DNA of 36,694 bases from Planctomycetota bacterium (GTDB taxonomy: Bacteria; Planctomycetota; Phycisphaerae; WQYP01): contig JAJZGD010000006.1 in NCBI GenBank assembly GCA_021804985.1, positions 1-36,694 on the forward strand. Reading direction: 5' to 3'. The notes under the pieces were generated by a model, which did no database searches, was not told where the DNA came from, and was given only the letters and a program-made list of their open reading frames with translations. Made by a program: the position numbers and the translations under genes. Position 1 is the stretch's first letter. Each line of letters starts with the position of its first letter. This document shows, piece after piece, positions 27,585 through 36,694 of this stretch.

Positions 27585-28346
27585 TTACGCATGAATTCCC
27601 TGACGGATGAGAAATGCTGCGTAGTCTTCCGGCGTGTCAATACCGTGGTGCGCGTGCGGGCTGTCGTGAACAATAATTCGCGCCCCTAAGTACAGGGCAC
27701 GAAGTTGCTCGAGCTTTTCCATCTGCTCGAGTTCGCATGGCTGCGTCTCACTGAGCGTGAGCAGAAATTCCCGCCGATAGCCGTAAATGCCCAGATGCTT
27801 GCGGTAAAGGCCGGCCAGCATGAGCCGGGGTGCATCGCGGCTTAGGCCCTCGCGGTCATGCGGAATTACACTGCGGGAAAAATACATCGCAAAACGGCGC
27901 TGATCGACCACCACCTTGACAATGTTCGGGCGGTAAATTTCTTCAACGTCGTCGAAGGGTGCGGCGGCCGTGGCCATGGGCACATCCGTACTTTCCAGCA
28001 GGCGAAAGAGACTGTCGATCAAGGCGGGATCAATTTCGGGCTCGTCTCCCTGAACATTGACGATCCTTGCAAAATGTTGGTATTCCGGCATGCGAGCCAC
28101 TTCGGCAATGCGGTCGGTTCCGGATGCATGGGCGGCGGAAGTAAGGACCGCCACACCCCCAAAGCTTTTCACAGCTTTAACAATTCGAACATCGTCGGTG
28201 GCCACAACCACGCCGCTGGCGCGCGTTGCGGAAACCGCCCGCTCATAAACATGCTCAACCAGATATTTTCCGGACTGCCTGAGAAGTGCCTTGCCCGGCA
28301 GGCGCGTGGATTCGTAGCGGGCAGGAATAACGATAAGATTGGACAC
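27585..28346 (-). CDS. kdsB: 3-deoxy-manno-octulosonate cytidylyltransferase
   Basis: VIPARYESTRLPGKALL, VVVATDDVRIV, GTDRIAEVA, IVNVQGDEPEIDPALID, LGIYGYRREFLL, GIDTPEDYAAF. Confidence 0.93.
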   Translation of the reverse strand: MSNLIVIPARYESTRLPGKALLRQSGKYLVEHVYERAVSATRASGVVVATDDVRIVKAVKSFGGVAVLTSAAHASGTDRIAEVARMPEYQHFARIVNVQGDEPEIDPALIDSLFRLLESTDVPMATAAAPFDDVEEIYRPNIVKVVVDQRRFAMYFSRSVIPHDREGLSRDAPRLMLAGLYRKHLGIYGYRREFLLTLSETQPCELEQMEKLEQLRALYLGARIIVHDSPHAHHGIDTPEDYAAFLIRQGIHA

Positions 28347-28365
28347 GATTTCTCCCGATAGAAAT

Positions 28366-28887
28366 TTAAAGGGCCGGGGGGGCCAGACGCTCTTTCAGTT
28401 TCGCTCGCTCCTGACACAATTGCGCAAAGGCGGCTTCCAAGGCTTGTGGAATTACCCGCACCTGCCCGACGGTTGTCATGAAGTTGATGTCCCCATTCCA
28501 GCGCGGAACCACGTGCATGTGAACATGTCCGGGCAGTCCCGCTCCGGCACACCTGCCAATGTTCACACCCATATTAAACCCTTGCGGATTCATGGCGCCA
28601 ATCAGCAATTGCTGGCCGTGTAGCGCCAGTTCCAAAAGGGCCGCGCGCTGCTCGGCCACCAAATCTGACAAGTCCGCGACGTGGGCGTACGGCGCCACAA
28701 GCAGGTGGCCGTTGACATACGGAAAGCGATTCATAAGCAGAAGCGCAGTATCCGTCCTGGCAATAACGAGTTGGCCAGTGTCCAGTTCCGGCTGTCTGGC
28801 AATATCGCACAGGAAGCACCCCTTGGTTTCACCGGTGACGCTTCTAATGTAATCCAGACGCCATGGCGCCCAAATGGATGCGGTCAT
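28366..28887 (-). CDS. HIT-family protein
   Basis: NRFPYVNGHLLVAPYAHVADLSDL and GLPGHVHMHVVPRWNGDINFM (HxHxHxx). Confidence 0.88.
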   Translation of the reverse strand: MTASIWAPWRLDYIRSVTGETKGCFLCDIARQPELDTGQLVIARTDTALLLMNRFPYVNGHLLVAPYAHVADLSDLVAEQRAALLELALHGQQLLIGAMNPQGFNMGVNIGRCAGAGLPGHVHMHVVPRWNGDINFMTTVGQVRVIPQALEAAFAQLCQERAKLKERLAPPAL

Positions 28888-28986
28888 AAAATCATCTCAA
28901 GCATTTGCAACACTTTCCGCTAGAATACCGCAATGCGGCCCCGGCGAAACCACCGCCGCAAAACATGCTCCTGAACAGGAATCGCA

Positions 28987-30516
28987 ATGCTGGAAAATTC
29001 TCAAAGCACCCCCGCCATCACGGCGGAGCCATGTGCCTTGGTTATATTCGGAGCCACCGGCGATTTAACCGCTCGCAAGCTTCTACCCGCTATTTATAAC
29101 CTGAGTAAAGACGGCCTGCTGCCCCCGTCCAGCGTGGTCATTGGTTTTGCCCGACGCCCGAAAACCGACGCTGAATTTCGTGAAGAAATGCTCCGCGGCA
29201 TCAATGCCTTTTCGCGGAGCCGACCCGTGGATCCGGGTGTTTGGGAAAAATTGGCCCCCCGCCTTTTCTATCACCAGAGTTCCTTTGACCAAGCCGACGG
29301 CTATCAGTCGCTGGCGACGCGCCTGTTAGAGTTGGACAAAACTCACGGCCTTGGTGGTCGGCGGCTGTATTACCTCTCGACGAGTCCCACCGAATTCGGA
29401 ACCATCGTGTCGCAACTTGGTCAGGCGGGTTTGGGCAATATTGATCCCTTTAATTCCAAGGCGTGGCGACGCGTTATTGTCGAAAAGCCTTTCGGGCATG
29501 ATCTGCAATCGGCGCAACAACTAAACTGGGCAATCAATCGGGTGTTCGACGAATCGCAGGTTTTTCGAATTGACCACTACCTCGGCAAACAGACGGTACA
29601 GAATCTGCTGGTATTCCGATTCGCCAACGGCATCTTTGAGCCGATCTGGAATCGGCGATATGTCGATCATGTGCAAGTCACCGTTGCGGAAGACATCGGC
29701 GTGGAGGGCCGGGGCGGCTACTTTGATACTGCCGGCACCTTGCGGGATATGATCCAGAATCATTTGATGCAATTGCTCACGCTTGTCGCGATGGAGCCGC
29801 CGGTTTCGCTTGATGGCGACGCCATTCGGGATGAAAAAGTTCGGGTGCTTAAGGCGATCTCCGCGTTTACGCCCGAACAGGTGGAAAAAATGACCGTGCG
29901 CGGGCAATATTCCGCCGGCAGCGAAAATGGCAAACCGGTGATCGGCTATCATGAAGAACGGGGCGTCAAGGCGGACAGCACGACGGAAACATACGCCGCC
30001 GTGCAGCTGGCCATCGACAACTGGCGGTGGTATGGGGTGCCTTTTTACCTTCGAAGCGGCAAGCACCTGAAGCGTAAAGGATCGGAAATTAATATTCATT
30101 TTAACCGTGCACCCGGCGTGCTCTTCAACACGCCCCAGCGCGGTACCAGCGCCAATGTATTAACACTCCGCATTCAACCGCGTGAAAGCATTGGCCTGCG
30201 CATGAACGCCAAGCGTCCCGGAACGGCGGCGACCATCGCACCGGTTGGCATGAATTTTCATTACAGTGAGGCCTTCGGAAGTTATTCTCCGGAAGCTTAT
30301 GAGCGGCTGCTGCTGGATGCCATTTTAGGGGATTCCACACTTTTCATACGTCGCGATGAGGTTGAAAGCGCCTGGCAGATTATTGATCGAATTGAAGGCT
30401 CATGGGCCGCCGGAAAACCACCGCTCAAGATTTATTCACCGGGATCGTGGGGGCCGGCCGAAGCTGAAGAGCTTCTCAAGAGCAGCGGCCGTAGCTGGGA
30501 TGAATTACCGACTTAG
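28987..30516 (+). CDS. zwf: Glucose-6-phosphate 1-dehydrogenase
   Basis: LVIFGATGDLTARKLLPAIYNL, VIVEKPFGHDLQSAQQLN, FRIDHYLGKQTVQNLLVFRFAN, PFYLRSGKHLKRKGSEI, PEAYERLLLDAILGDSTLFIRRDEVE. Confidence 0.95.
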   Translation: MLENSQSTPAITAEPCALVIFGATGDLTARKLLPAIYNLSKDGLLPPSSVVIGFARRPKTDAEFREEMLRGINAFSRSRPVDPGVWEKLAPRLFYHQSSFDQADGYQSLATRLLELDKTHGLGGRRLYYLSTSPTEFGTIVSQLGQAGLGNIDPFNSKAWRRVIVEKPFGHDLQSAQQLNWAINRVFDESQVFRIDHYLGKQTVQNLLVFRFANGIFEPIWNRRYVDHVQVTVAEDIGVEGRGGYFDTAGTLRDMIQNHLMQLLTLVAMEPPVSLDGDAIRDEKVRVLKAISAFTPEQVEKMTVRGQYSAGSENGKPVIGYHEERGVKADSTTETYAAVQLAIDNWRWYGVPFYLRSGKHLKRKGSEINIHFNRAPGVLFNTPQRGTSANVLTLRIQPRESIGLRMNAKRPGTAATIAPVGMNFHYSEAFGSYSPEAYERLLLDAILGDSTLFIRRDEVESAWQIIDRIEGSWAAGKPPLKIYSPGSWGPAEAEELLKSSGRSWDELPT

Positions 30517-30522
30517 GGGGCG

Positions 30523-30562
30523 GGAGCCAAAAATCACGCCGCCCCGCCTGCGGCGCGGCTCC
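30523..30562. other. GC-rich nested inverted repeat 3' of zwf
   Basis: GGAGCC (30523-30528)/GGCTCC (30557-30562) enclosing CGCCGC (30537-30542)/GCGGCG (30550-30555) with a 7-nt loop; 6 nt after the zwf stop. No T-tract. Confidence 0.55.
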
Positions 30563-30595
30563 TCGGTGTACCCTCTGCGTCGGGTACGCCATCGT

Positions 30596-30662
30596 CGCCG
30601 CTGCTTGATGGGCGCCAAAAATCACGCCGTCGCAACCCGGCGATTACTCGGACAGGCTCCTA
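30596..30662. repeat. Dispersed repeat, long copy A
   Basis: CGCCGCTGCTTGATGGGCGCCAAAAATCACGCCGTCGCAACCCGGCGATTACTCGGACAGGCTCCTA; 62/67 identical to copy B by manual alignment. Confidence 0.9.
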
Positions 30663-31763
30663 GTGTTTCGGCGGCAGTTCAAGTGCCAGTGAACCACGTT
30701 TCAAAACTTTGAGCAAATGGGAAAGTTGCGATGCCGTGGTGCTCATCGCATATTGCTCTCGCACCCGGTTGGCCGCAGTGGTGGCCAGCAAGCGTGACGT
30801 CGCATGGTCGCTCTCCAATGATGTTAGACACGAGCCCCAATCCGCTTGCCTGCTGACAATGCGACTGGTTTGGGCACAGAACAACGAGCCGACCGATCGA
30901 CCACGGCAGGCCGTTGGACACATGGCGGCCATGGCCTCAAGCCCGGCGTGCCAGAATCTGGTTTGCGGTTCGATATTGATTAAGGCATCCACGGATGAAA
31001 TGACGCAACTGGCCGCGGCAATCGCCGGGATGAAACTCACGCGCGCCGACAATTTCATATCTCGCGCCATGCGCCATACCGCATCGACCGCGGGGCCGGT
31101 ATCAAGAAACAAGGCCATTGTGGCAGCGGGCGGGGGTATCTGAGAAAATGCGCGCAGAAACCCCTCTATTTCGGCGGGGTTTTGGATCATATCCAGACAC
31201 GCGATTGAAAACATTCCGTCCTGCTTAGGTCGGACGGGTAAATCCGCATGGGTAAAAACGCCGGGCGGAATGACGGTGCCGCGAGCCGGCGATACCGATG
31301 CGTAGGCGGCTTGTAACTCGGCGGTGGCGAAAATCCGATGCACATCCAGGCCGACATCCTGCGTTTCATTCAGATCGAAATGCCAACGCAGCAAAACGGT
31401 AGTGACCAATTCCGCGAGCACTGGCGACTGCGTCGGGTTGAAGCCGAAGAGAATAACTGCATCCAAGGCTTGACTGCGCAATTGATTGGCCAGTTTGGCA
31501 TGAGTGCGCCGATCGCGGGAAAATAAAGCGCTTGGAAGCGATGCGGGTTTCACCACGAACTGCTCGGCGACGAGCCCTGCAAGCGGTTGAAGGGCAACCG
31601 ATTCCGGTGCCACAATAACAACGTGATGCCGTTCGGCGCGAAGCGCCACACAAAGCTGCCGAAGAAAGGTGAATTCCGTCAGGAAAGTGCGCTCGTCGAG
31701 CCACAGCGCCAGCCGGAGGCCGCCATCGGTGGACTGGGGCGGGTTTAAACCGCTTGTCATCAT
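30660..31763 (-). CDS. Glycosyltransferase (GT-B/GT4-like) protein
   Basis: GLRLALWLDERTFLTEFTFLRQLCVALRAERHHVVIVAPE N-terminal GT-B pattern; RGTVIPPGVFTHADLPVRPKQDGMFSIACLDMIQNPAEIEGFLRAFSQI. Stop TAG lies in repeat copy A. Confidence 0.6.
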   Translation of the reverse strand: MMTSGLNPPQSTDGGLRLALWLDERTFLTEFTFLRQLCVALRAERHHVVIVAPESVALQPLAGLVAEQFVVKPASLPSALFSRDRRTHAKLANQLRSQALDAVILFGFNPTQSPVLAELVTTVLLRWHFDLNETQDVGLDVHRIFATAELQAAYASVSPARGTVIPPGVFTHADLPVRPKQDGMFSIACLDMIQNPAEIEGFLRAFSQIPPPAATMALFLDTGPAVDAVWRMARDMKLSARVSFIPAIAAASCVISSVDALINIEPQTRFWHAGLEAMAAMCPTACRGRSVGSLFCAQTSRIVSRQADWGSCLTSLESDHATSRLLATTAANRVREQYAMSTTASQLSHLLKVLKRGSLALELPPKH

Positions 31764-31793
31764 AAAGAAGCGCCTATGTCAGGGGCTGGGCGC

Positions 31794-31860
31794 CGCCGCT
31801 GCTTAATGGGTGCCAAAAATCACGCCGTCGCAACGTGGCGATTACTGGGACAGGCTCCTA
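31794..31860. repeat. Dispersed repeat, long copy B
   Basis: CGCCGCTGCTTAATGGGTGCCAAAAATCACGCCGTCGCAACGTGGCGATTACTGGGACAGGCTCCTA; same orientation as copy A. Confidence 0.9.
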
Positions 31861-32004
31861 CACAGCCCCGCCCACAAAGCTGTTGATGGCGTTGACCCGT
31901 CGCAACCCGGCGATTACTCGGACAGGCTCCTACACAGCCCCGCCCACAAAGCTGTTGACGGCGTTGACCCGTCGCAACCCGGCGATTACTCGGACAGGCT
32001 CCTA
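31826..32004. repeat. Tandem array of the 35-nt core, 72-nt period
   Basis: Cores at 31826-31860, 31898-31932 and 31970-32004. The two 37-nt intervals (CACAGCCCCGCCCACAAAGCTGTTGAYGGCGTTGACC) differ by one base. Confidence 0.95.
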
Positions 32005-33336
32005 AGCGCTTTTATTCAGGGGAATGGGCTTGGTATCAAACAGGCTTTCCTGCCCACTTACAATCGATTCGGTAATCAGATATCGGCCCTTTTCCGTCTG
32101 GTCCGGCAGATGGTACATATAGTCGAGCATAATTTCTTCCATGACGCCCCGCAGTGCCCGTGCGCCCGTATCCCGCTTAAGGGCGCGTTGCGCTACCAAA
32201 CGCAACGCCTGATCGGTGAACTCAAGTTCACACCCCTCCATCTGGAAAAATCGCTGATACTGCTTCACGAGCGCATTTTTTGGATCGGTAAGTATCTGCA
32301 TCATTCCATTTTCATCCAGCGGAGCAAGGGGCGCGATGATCGGCAAACGCCCGACAAATTCCGGAATCATTCCGTATTCGATCAAATCATCGGGGGTTAC
32401 CTGCTTAACCAAGGCGGTTTGCCGCTTGGTCTCTTCTGAAATGATCTGGACCTCCGCGTGGAAGCCAATAAGTTTTCGTCCCAGCCTTTTGGCAATGATT
32501 TGGTCCAGACCAACAAACGTTCCACCGCATATGAACAAAATATGCGTCGTATCGAGCTGAATGTATTGCTGCTCGGGGTGTTTTCGGCCGCCCTGCGGTG
32601 GCACGTTGGCCAGCGTTCCCTCCAGCATTTTCAGCAACGCCTGCTGCACGCCCTCGCCGGATACATCCCGCGTGATCGAGACATTCATATTGGTCTTGCC
32701 GATTTTATCGATCTCATCAATGTAGATGATGCCGCGTTGGGCCGCCTCGAGATCGTAGTCGGCGTTCTGCAGAAGTTTCAGAAGCAAGTTCTCGACATCC
32801 TCGCCGACATAACCGGCTTCGGTCAGCGTGGTAGCGTCGCCAATGGCAAATGGCACATTGAGGCAGCGTGCCAAGGTTCTGGCGAGGAGCGTCTTTCCGG
32901 AACCGGTCGGCCCAATCAGCAGCACATTGGATTTATCGAGTTCGACATCTTCCTTCCCGCGGGCATCGGCATGGGCGAGGCGCTTGTAATGGTTATGCAC
33001 CGCCACCGCCAAAGCTCGCTTGGCGTCGTTTTGCCCGATGACATACTGATCCATGAATTCTTTGACCTGGCGTGGCGGCGGAATCTGCCCGATCGGCTGT
33101 TTGGAGCCCGTTACCTTGCGCTTTTCCTGCTTAAAAATATTCAGGCAAAGTTCGGAGCAATTTTCACAGATGTATATGTCGTTGGGGCCTTCAACCATCA
33201 GCCCAACTTCGCGGCTGGATTTTCCGCAAAACGAGCAATTGGTTACACGGCGACCCTTAAATTTCGTGCTTGCCGGATCGTCACCGCGATTTCCGCCATT
33301 GCCCCCATTACCGCTTCCACTGGATTGATTTGCCAT
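32002..33336 (-). CDS. clpX: ATP-dependent Clp protease ATP-binding subunit ClpX
   Basis: Zinc finger [32 protein letters not shown]; Walker [57 protein letters not shown] extends to 33423. Confidence 0.96.
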   Translation of the reverse strand: MANQSSGSGNGGNGGNRGDDPASTKFKGRRVTNCSFCGKSSREVGLMVEGPNDIYICENCSELCLNIFKQEKRKVTGSKQPIGQIPPPRQVKEFMDQYVIGQNDAKRALAVAVHNHYKRLAHADARGKEDVELDKSNVLLIGPTGSGKTLLARTLARCLNVPFAIGDATTLTEAGYVGEDVENLLLKLLQNADYDLEAAQRGIIYIDEIDKIGKTNMNVSITRDVSGEGVQQALLKMLEGTLANVPPQGGRKHPEQQYIQLDTTHILFICGGTFVGLDQIIAKRLGRKLIGFHAEVQIISEETKRQTALVKQVTPDDLIEYGMIPEFVGRLPIIAPLAPLDENGMMQILTDPKNALVKQYQRFFQMEGCELEFTDQALRLVAQRALKRDTGARALRGVMEEIMLDYMYHLPDQTEKGRYLITESIVSGQESLFDTKPIPLNKSA

Positions 33337-33653
33337 AATTTTACCCGCCGATAAACGGGGGCCTGCCTCATCTTCGATCTGGCATCGAACACCACCGTCC
33401 GAAACCCCCAGACCAACCTCCATTGGACGACACGGAGATGGTCAAAGCGTGAGTTGCACCTGCGCCCCGCGCTATCGGCAATGCACGCCAACGAATACTT
33501 CTACTATAACATAAACCGCTCAAGGCTGCGGTAAATAACGCCATTCAAAGGCATATTTTCCGCCTAACCGTTGATGCGTACAGGACTTGTGGCGGCCCAC
33601 GGCCGATAACGCGGCGGCAGCCTTAATCAACCGCGATCCATGCTGCGCCCGCC

Positions 33654-33944
33654 TTAATGGTCATCATCGGTCGCCTTAAAGCGCTTCGCCATTTTCATGG
33701 CGCGGGCCCGCTTGATTTCTTTGAATTCATCCGGAGTGATGAGGCCCCGCTCCACCATTTTTTCCATATCCCGAAATGAAAAGCCCTCGCTGGTTTCATC
33801 CGTGTCTTTCACGGCCCGACGCCGCACCCACGCAATGAGAATAAAACCAGCAACCACCATAACCAGCAGTACACCGCAGGCGACTATTAAGTCTGTCGTA
33901 ACCAGCGGTCCGGATGGTGCGGGCGGAAGTTTGGAATCACTCAT
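33654..33944 (-). CDS. Small single-pass membrane protein with SHOCT-like C-terminus
   Basis: TM IVACGVLLVMVVAGFILIAWVRRR; FRDMEKMVERGLITPDEFKEIKRARA. Confidence 0.6.
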   Translation of the reverse strand: MSDSKLPPAPSGPLVTTDLIVACGVLLVMVVAGFILIAWVRRRAVKDTDETSEGFSFRDMEKMVERGLITPDEFKEIKRARAMKMAKRFKATDDDH

Positions 33945-34060
33945 AAGTTTCACCAAACGTTACAATTTACAGCGTGCGGAGGCACGGACGGTTCACGCAA
34001 GCCCCTGCCTTGAGTATTATACGATCAACGCCATGGCGATGGCAGCGCGAAGGAGAACAT

Positions 34061-34558
34061 ATGGGTGACGACTACGAACTAAAGCCATCCAAGCCTGCTG
34101 AAAAGCCGGGGGATAGTCTTCCAGCGGATCCGGTGGCGGCAGCGCTGGTGCCGGTTCCACCGATGCCGAGCGAAACCCACGCCGCAGAACCGCTCGATGA
34201 CAGCGCCGTCGGAAATAACCGTGCCATGGCCATTCTTGCGTACATTCCGATCTTGGTCATCATACCCTTGGTTTTCGGGCAACAGAGCCGCTTTGTTCGC
34301 TATCACACCAATCAAGGCTTTTTGCTTTTCATCCTTGAGGTGTTGCGATGGGCGGCCATGCAGGTATTGCTCACCGGGCTTCCTTACATTTTCAATCTGA
34401 CGCCAATTGCTGCGCTATTTGGTTTTATCAATGGCATCATCTCAGCATTGTTTCTGGTTCTGGCAGTTGTCGGCATTCTGCACGTGATGACCGGTAGTTG
34501 CGAAGAGTTGCCCATCTTTGGCAAATACCGCGTGATTGAAATTGACCCCCAGCATTGA
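34061..34558 (+). CDS. DUF4870/Tic20-like membrane protein
   Basis: NRAMAILAYIPILVIIPLVFGQQSRFVRYHTNQGFLLFILEV; AGGAG at 34051-34055 upstream of ATG 34061. Confidence 0.7.
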   Translation: MGDDYELKPSKPAEKPGDSLPADPVAAALVPVPPMPSETHAAEPLDDSAVGNNRAMAILAYIPILVIIPLVFGQQSRFVRYHTNQGFLLFILEVLRWAAMQVLLTGLPYIFNLTPIAALFGFINGIISALFLVLAVVGILHVMTGSCEELPIFGKYRVIEIDPQH

Positions 34559-35574
34559 GCGGCCACCGCCCGATGAGCGAAATACGCACCACCCGCTGGT
34601 TTGACGCGCATCTGGATTTGGCCTATCTCGCACTCAATGGGCGCGATATGCTGGCCCCGCTGCGGCAGGTGCAAATCGAGCAACCCGGCGCGGCCGTTAC
34701 CATTCCCTCGCTACGCGACGCTGCGGTAGCGACCGTTCTCGCCACCATCTTCGTTCAGCCATTGAATTCCGCTGCACCGGCGGAAAACGGACGGTGGTGC
34801 TACCGGACCGCCGACGAAGCCTATGCGTGCGCCGAGGCCCAACTTAATATTTATGACCAATGGCTTGCGTGCGGAGCGTTAATCGATGCGCGAACCAGTG
34901 CACACCCGAGACGAGCACCCGGCATTCTTCTACTTATGGAAGGGTGCGCCTGCGTGCGAACGCTCGACGATTTAAATCACTTTTATCAGCGCGGTGTGCG
35001 GGTGATCAGCCTGACGTGGACGGAGGCCAACCGATGGGCCGCCGGCAACGAAGCGCGTGGCGGCCTTACGCAGGAAGGCAAATCCCTGCTGATGCGGGCT
35101 GCGGAACTCGGCATGGTATTGGACACATCACATCTTTGCGAAGAATCTTTTTTCGATGCGCTGCAGTCTGCGCAGATGCCGAAAATCGCCTCGCATTCCA
35201 ATTGCCGTTCGCTGTTGCCGCCAGCCCGGCAAACGCCCCGCAATCTTTCGGATCGCCAGATTTCCGAGCTTATGGCAGCCGGAGGTGTCATTGGGATTAA
35301 TCTATTTTCGAAGTTTCTCGCGGCCGGTCGAGCGGCCATCGACGACGTCATCGGTCACATCGAACACATCAGCGATCTAGGGGGTTCCATGGATGGTGTG
35401 GGGTTGGGATCGGATATGGATGGCGGATTTGATTCCCACGCGCTGCCGAGATCGCTGGAGTCGCATCTCGAACTGCCACATCTGTGCGACGCGTTATCCG
35501 CGCGCGGCATAAGCGATGCGGACATAGCCAAATTTTCCCATGCAAATTGGGAGAGATTTTTTACCCGCCGGTGA
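34555..35574 (+). CDS. Membrane dipeptidase (peptidase M19 family)
   Basis: WFDAHLDLAYLAL, ILLMEGCACVRTLDDLNHFYQRGVRVISLTWTEANRWA, GMVLDTSHLCEESFFDAL, IASHSNCRSL, GLGSDMDGGFD. Start TTG 34555 (overlaps previous stop) or ATG 34573. Confidence 0.85.
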   Translation: MSGHRPMSEIRTTRWFDAHLDLAYLALNGRDMLAPLRQVQIEQPGAAVTIPSLRDAAVATVLATIFVQPLNSAAPAENGRWCYRTADEAYACAEAQLNIYDQWLACGALIDARTSAHPRRAPGILLLMEGCACVRTLDDLNHFYQRGVRVISLTWTEANRWAAGNEARGGLTQEGKSLLMRAAELGMVLDTSHLCEESFFDALQSAQMPKIASHSNCRSLLPPARQTPRNLSDRQISELMAAGGVIGINLFSKFLAAGRAAIDDVIGHIEHISDLGGSMDGVGLGSDMDGGFDSHALPRSLESHLELPHLCDALSARGISDADIAKFSHANWERFFTRR

Positions 35575-35590
35575 TCGATAGGCCCGGCCG

Positions 35591-36694
35591 TCAACGTTTA
35601 GACCGCTCGCCCGCAGCGAGCTCATAGAATTTTCTCTTCCACCATTTTATTTGCAACTCAACGGACTGCACCGAGCCTGATCCATCGGACTGATAAGCCG
35701 CTACCACATTGACCGAACCGAGCACGGCATACACATCTTCGCCGATCTCGGGACAGACCGTGTGCATTTGTTCCAGAGTCAAATCTGAAAGGGTGCGTTT
35801 GGCGGCCTGGTCGCAAAACGCCACCAACTTCCCCACCATCTGATGAGCCGTCCTGAAGGCCACGCCCTTTTTTACCAGATATTCCGCCAGCACCGTCGCA
35901 TCGGGGAAACCTTCATCGATGCGGGCAGCCATGGATGCCTTATTGATCCGGACGCCCGCGACAATGTCGGCCGTTATTTGCAGACAGGGAAGGATGGCAT
36001 CAAACGCGGCAAACAACAGCCGCTTATCCTCCTGCATATCGCGGTTGTATGAAATGGGCAGGCCCTTGAACATGGTAAGAAGGGCCATGAGTTGTCCGTA
36101 AACGCCGCCCGCTTTCCCACGAATCAACTCTAACACGTCCGGATTGCGTTTCTGCGGCATCATCGAACTTCCCGTGGTGTGCTGATCGGCGAGGCGAATA
36201 AAATCGAATTCGGTGGAGCTGTAAATGATCCATTGTTCGGCAAAGCGCGACAAATGCATGGCAATCATGGCCATATCAAAAACCAACTCGATGGCAAAGT
36301 CGCGGTCACCAACCGAATCAAGGCTGTTGCGTGTAACCAGCGGCATGTCCAATATTTTAGCGGTGAATCTGCGGTCGATGGGAAGGGTCGATCCGGCAAC
36401 GGCGCCGGAGCCCAGAGGCGACGCAAATGTTCGGGTGGCACAATCCCAGAGGCGCAGCCGATCGCGTTCCAGCATCTCGACATACGCGAGCAGTTCGTGC
36501 GCAAATACGATGGGCTGTGCCCGCTGCAAATGCGTGTAAGCGGGCGCCGCGAACTGCCGCGTTGACCCCGCGAGTTTCAGCAGCGATTTTTGAACATCCA
36601 TGACGGCTTCGCGCAATGTTTTAATGGCATCGATGCACCATAATCGGATGTCGAGCGCCACTTGATCATTGCGGGATCTCCCCGTGTGCAGTTT
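35591..36694 (-). CDS. argH: Argininosuccinate lyase, N-terminus beyond window end
   Basis: Frame continues to the window edge as KLHTGRSRNDQVALDIRLW; AYTHLQRAQPIVFAHELLAY; GSSMMPQKRNPDVLELIRGK; SYNRDMQEDK. Confidence 0.95.
   Translation of the reverse strand, partial: KLHTGRSRNDQVALDIRLWCIDAIKTLREAVMDVQKSLLKLAGSTRQFAAPAYTHLQRAQPIVFAHELLAYVEMLERDRLRLWDCATRTFASPLGSGAVAGSTLPIDRRFTAKILDMPLVTRNSLDSVGDRDFAIELVFDMAMIAMHLSRFAEQWIIYSSTEFDFIRLADQHTTGSSMMPQKRNPDVLELIRGKAGGVYGQLMALLTMFKGLPISYNRDMQEDKRLLFAAFDAILPCLQITADIVAGVRINKASMAARIDEGFPDATVLAEYLVKKGVAFRTAHQMVGKLVAFCDQAAKRTLSDLTLEQMHTVCPEIGEDVYAVLGSVNVVAAYQSDGSGSVQSVELQIKWWKRKFYELAAGERSKR

Noticed and set aside
31826-32004. CRISPR-like array (35-nt repeats, 37-nt spacers)
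   Set aside because: The two 'spacers' are identical except for one base, so this is a 72-nt tandem repeat. No cas genes are in the window.
30596-32004. Stop-codon readthrough peptide: the element is open in the ClpX/GT frame (EPVRVIAGLRRRDFW..., 24-codon period)
   Set aside because: Between copies A and B all four altered codons in this frame are nonsynonymous (R-P, G-T, R-H, S-L), giving no sign of protein-level selection. A DNA/RNA element is more likely.
31810-32439. 209-aa plus-strand ORF with 24-aa repeats
   Set aside because: It is the tandem repeat read through and then antisense to the end of clpX; no family resemblance.
32458-33354. 298-aa plus-strand ORF
   Set aside because: Fully antisense to clpX; shadow ORF caused by high GC codon bias.

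Overview
The window reads as a chromosomal segment from a GC-rich planctomycete/Phycisphaerae-like bacterium. That assignment is an inference from the CxxCH 'planctomycete cytochrome' proteins with LRR-like tails, the many Tat-signal glycoside hydrolases and the LptD/KdsB genes. Most of it is housekeeping: sigma-54 (rpoN), an LptD-like outer-membrane protein, a McsA-like UVR protein, argD, rsmE, a class I methyltransferase, a MazG-like protein, a SpoU-type tRNA methyltransferase, an RDD protein, a TSUP/DUF1634 pair, kdsB, a HIT protein, zwf, a glycosyltransferase-like protein, clpX, an M19 dipeptidase and argH (cut by the window end). Accessory parts are a co-oriented GH2-GH92-GH27 block, two tandem cytochrome-LRR paralogs, and a two-gene module (74-aa protein plus AbiEii-like nucleotidyltransferase) with a 4-nt ATGA overlap and a possible leaderless promoter. 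The most unusual structure is a dispersed repeat with core CGTCGCAACCCGGCGATTACTCGGACAGGCTCCTA. It occurs at least five times, once as a near-perfect palindrome and three times in a 72-nt tandem array. Longer 67-nt versions flank the glycosyltransferase-like gene as direct repeats, and the repeat's terminal TAG is the stop codon of both clpX and that gene. No tRNA, rRNA, transposase or CRISPR locus was recognised.
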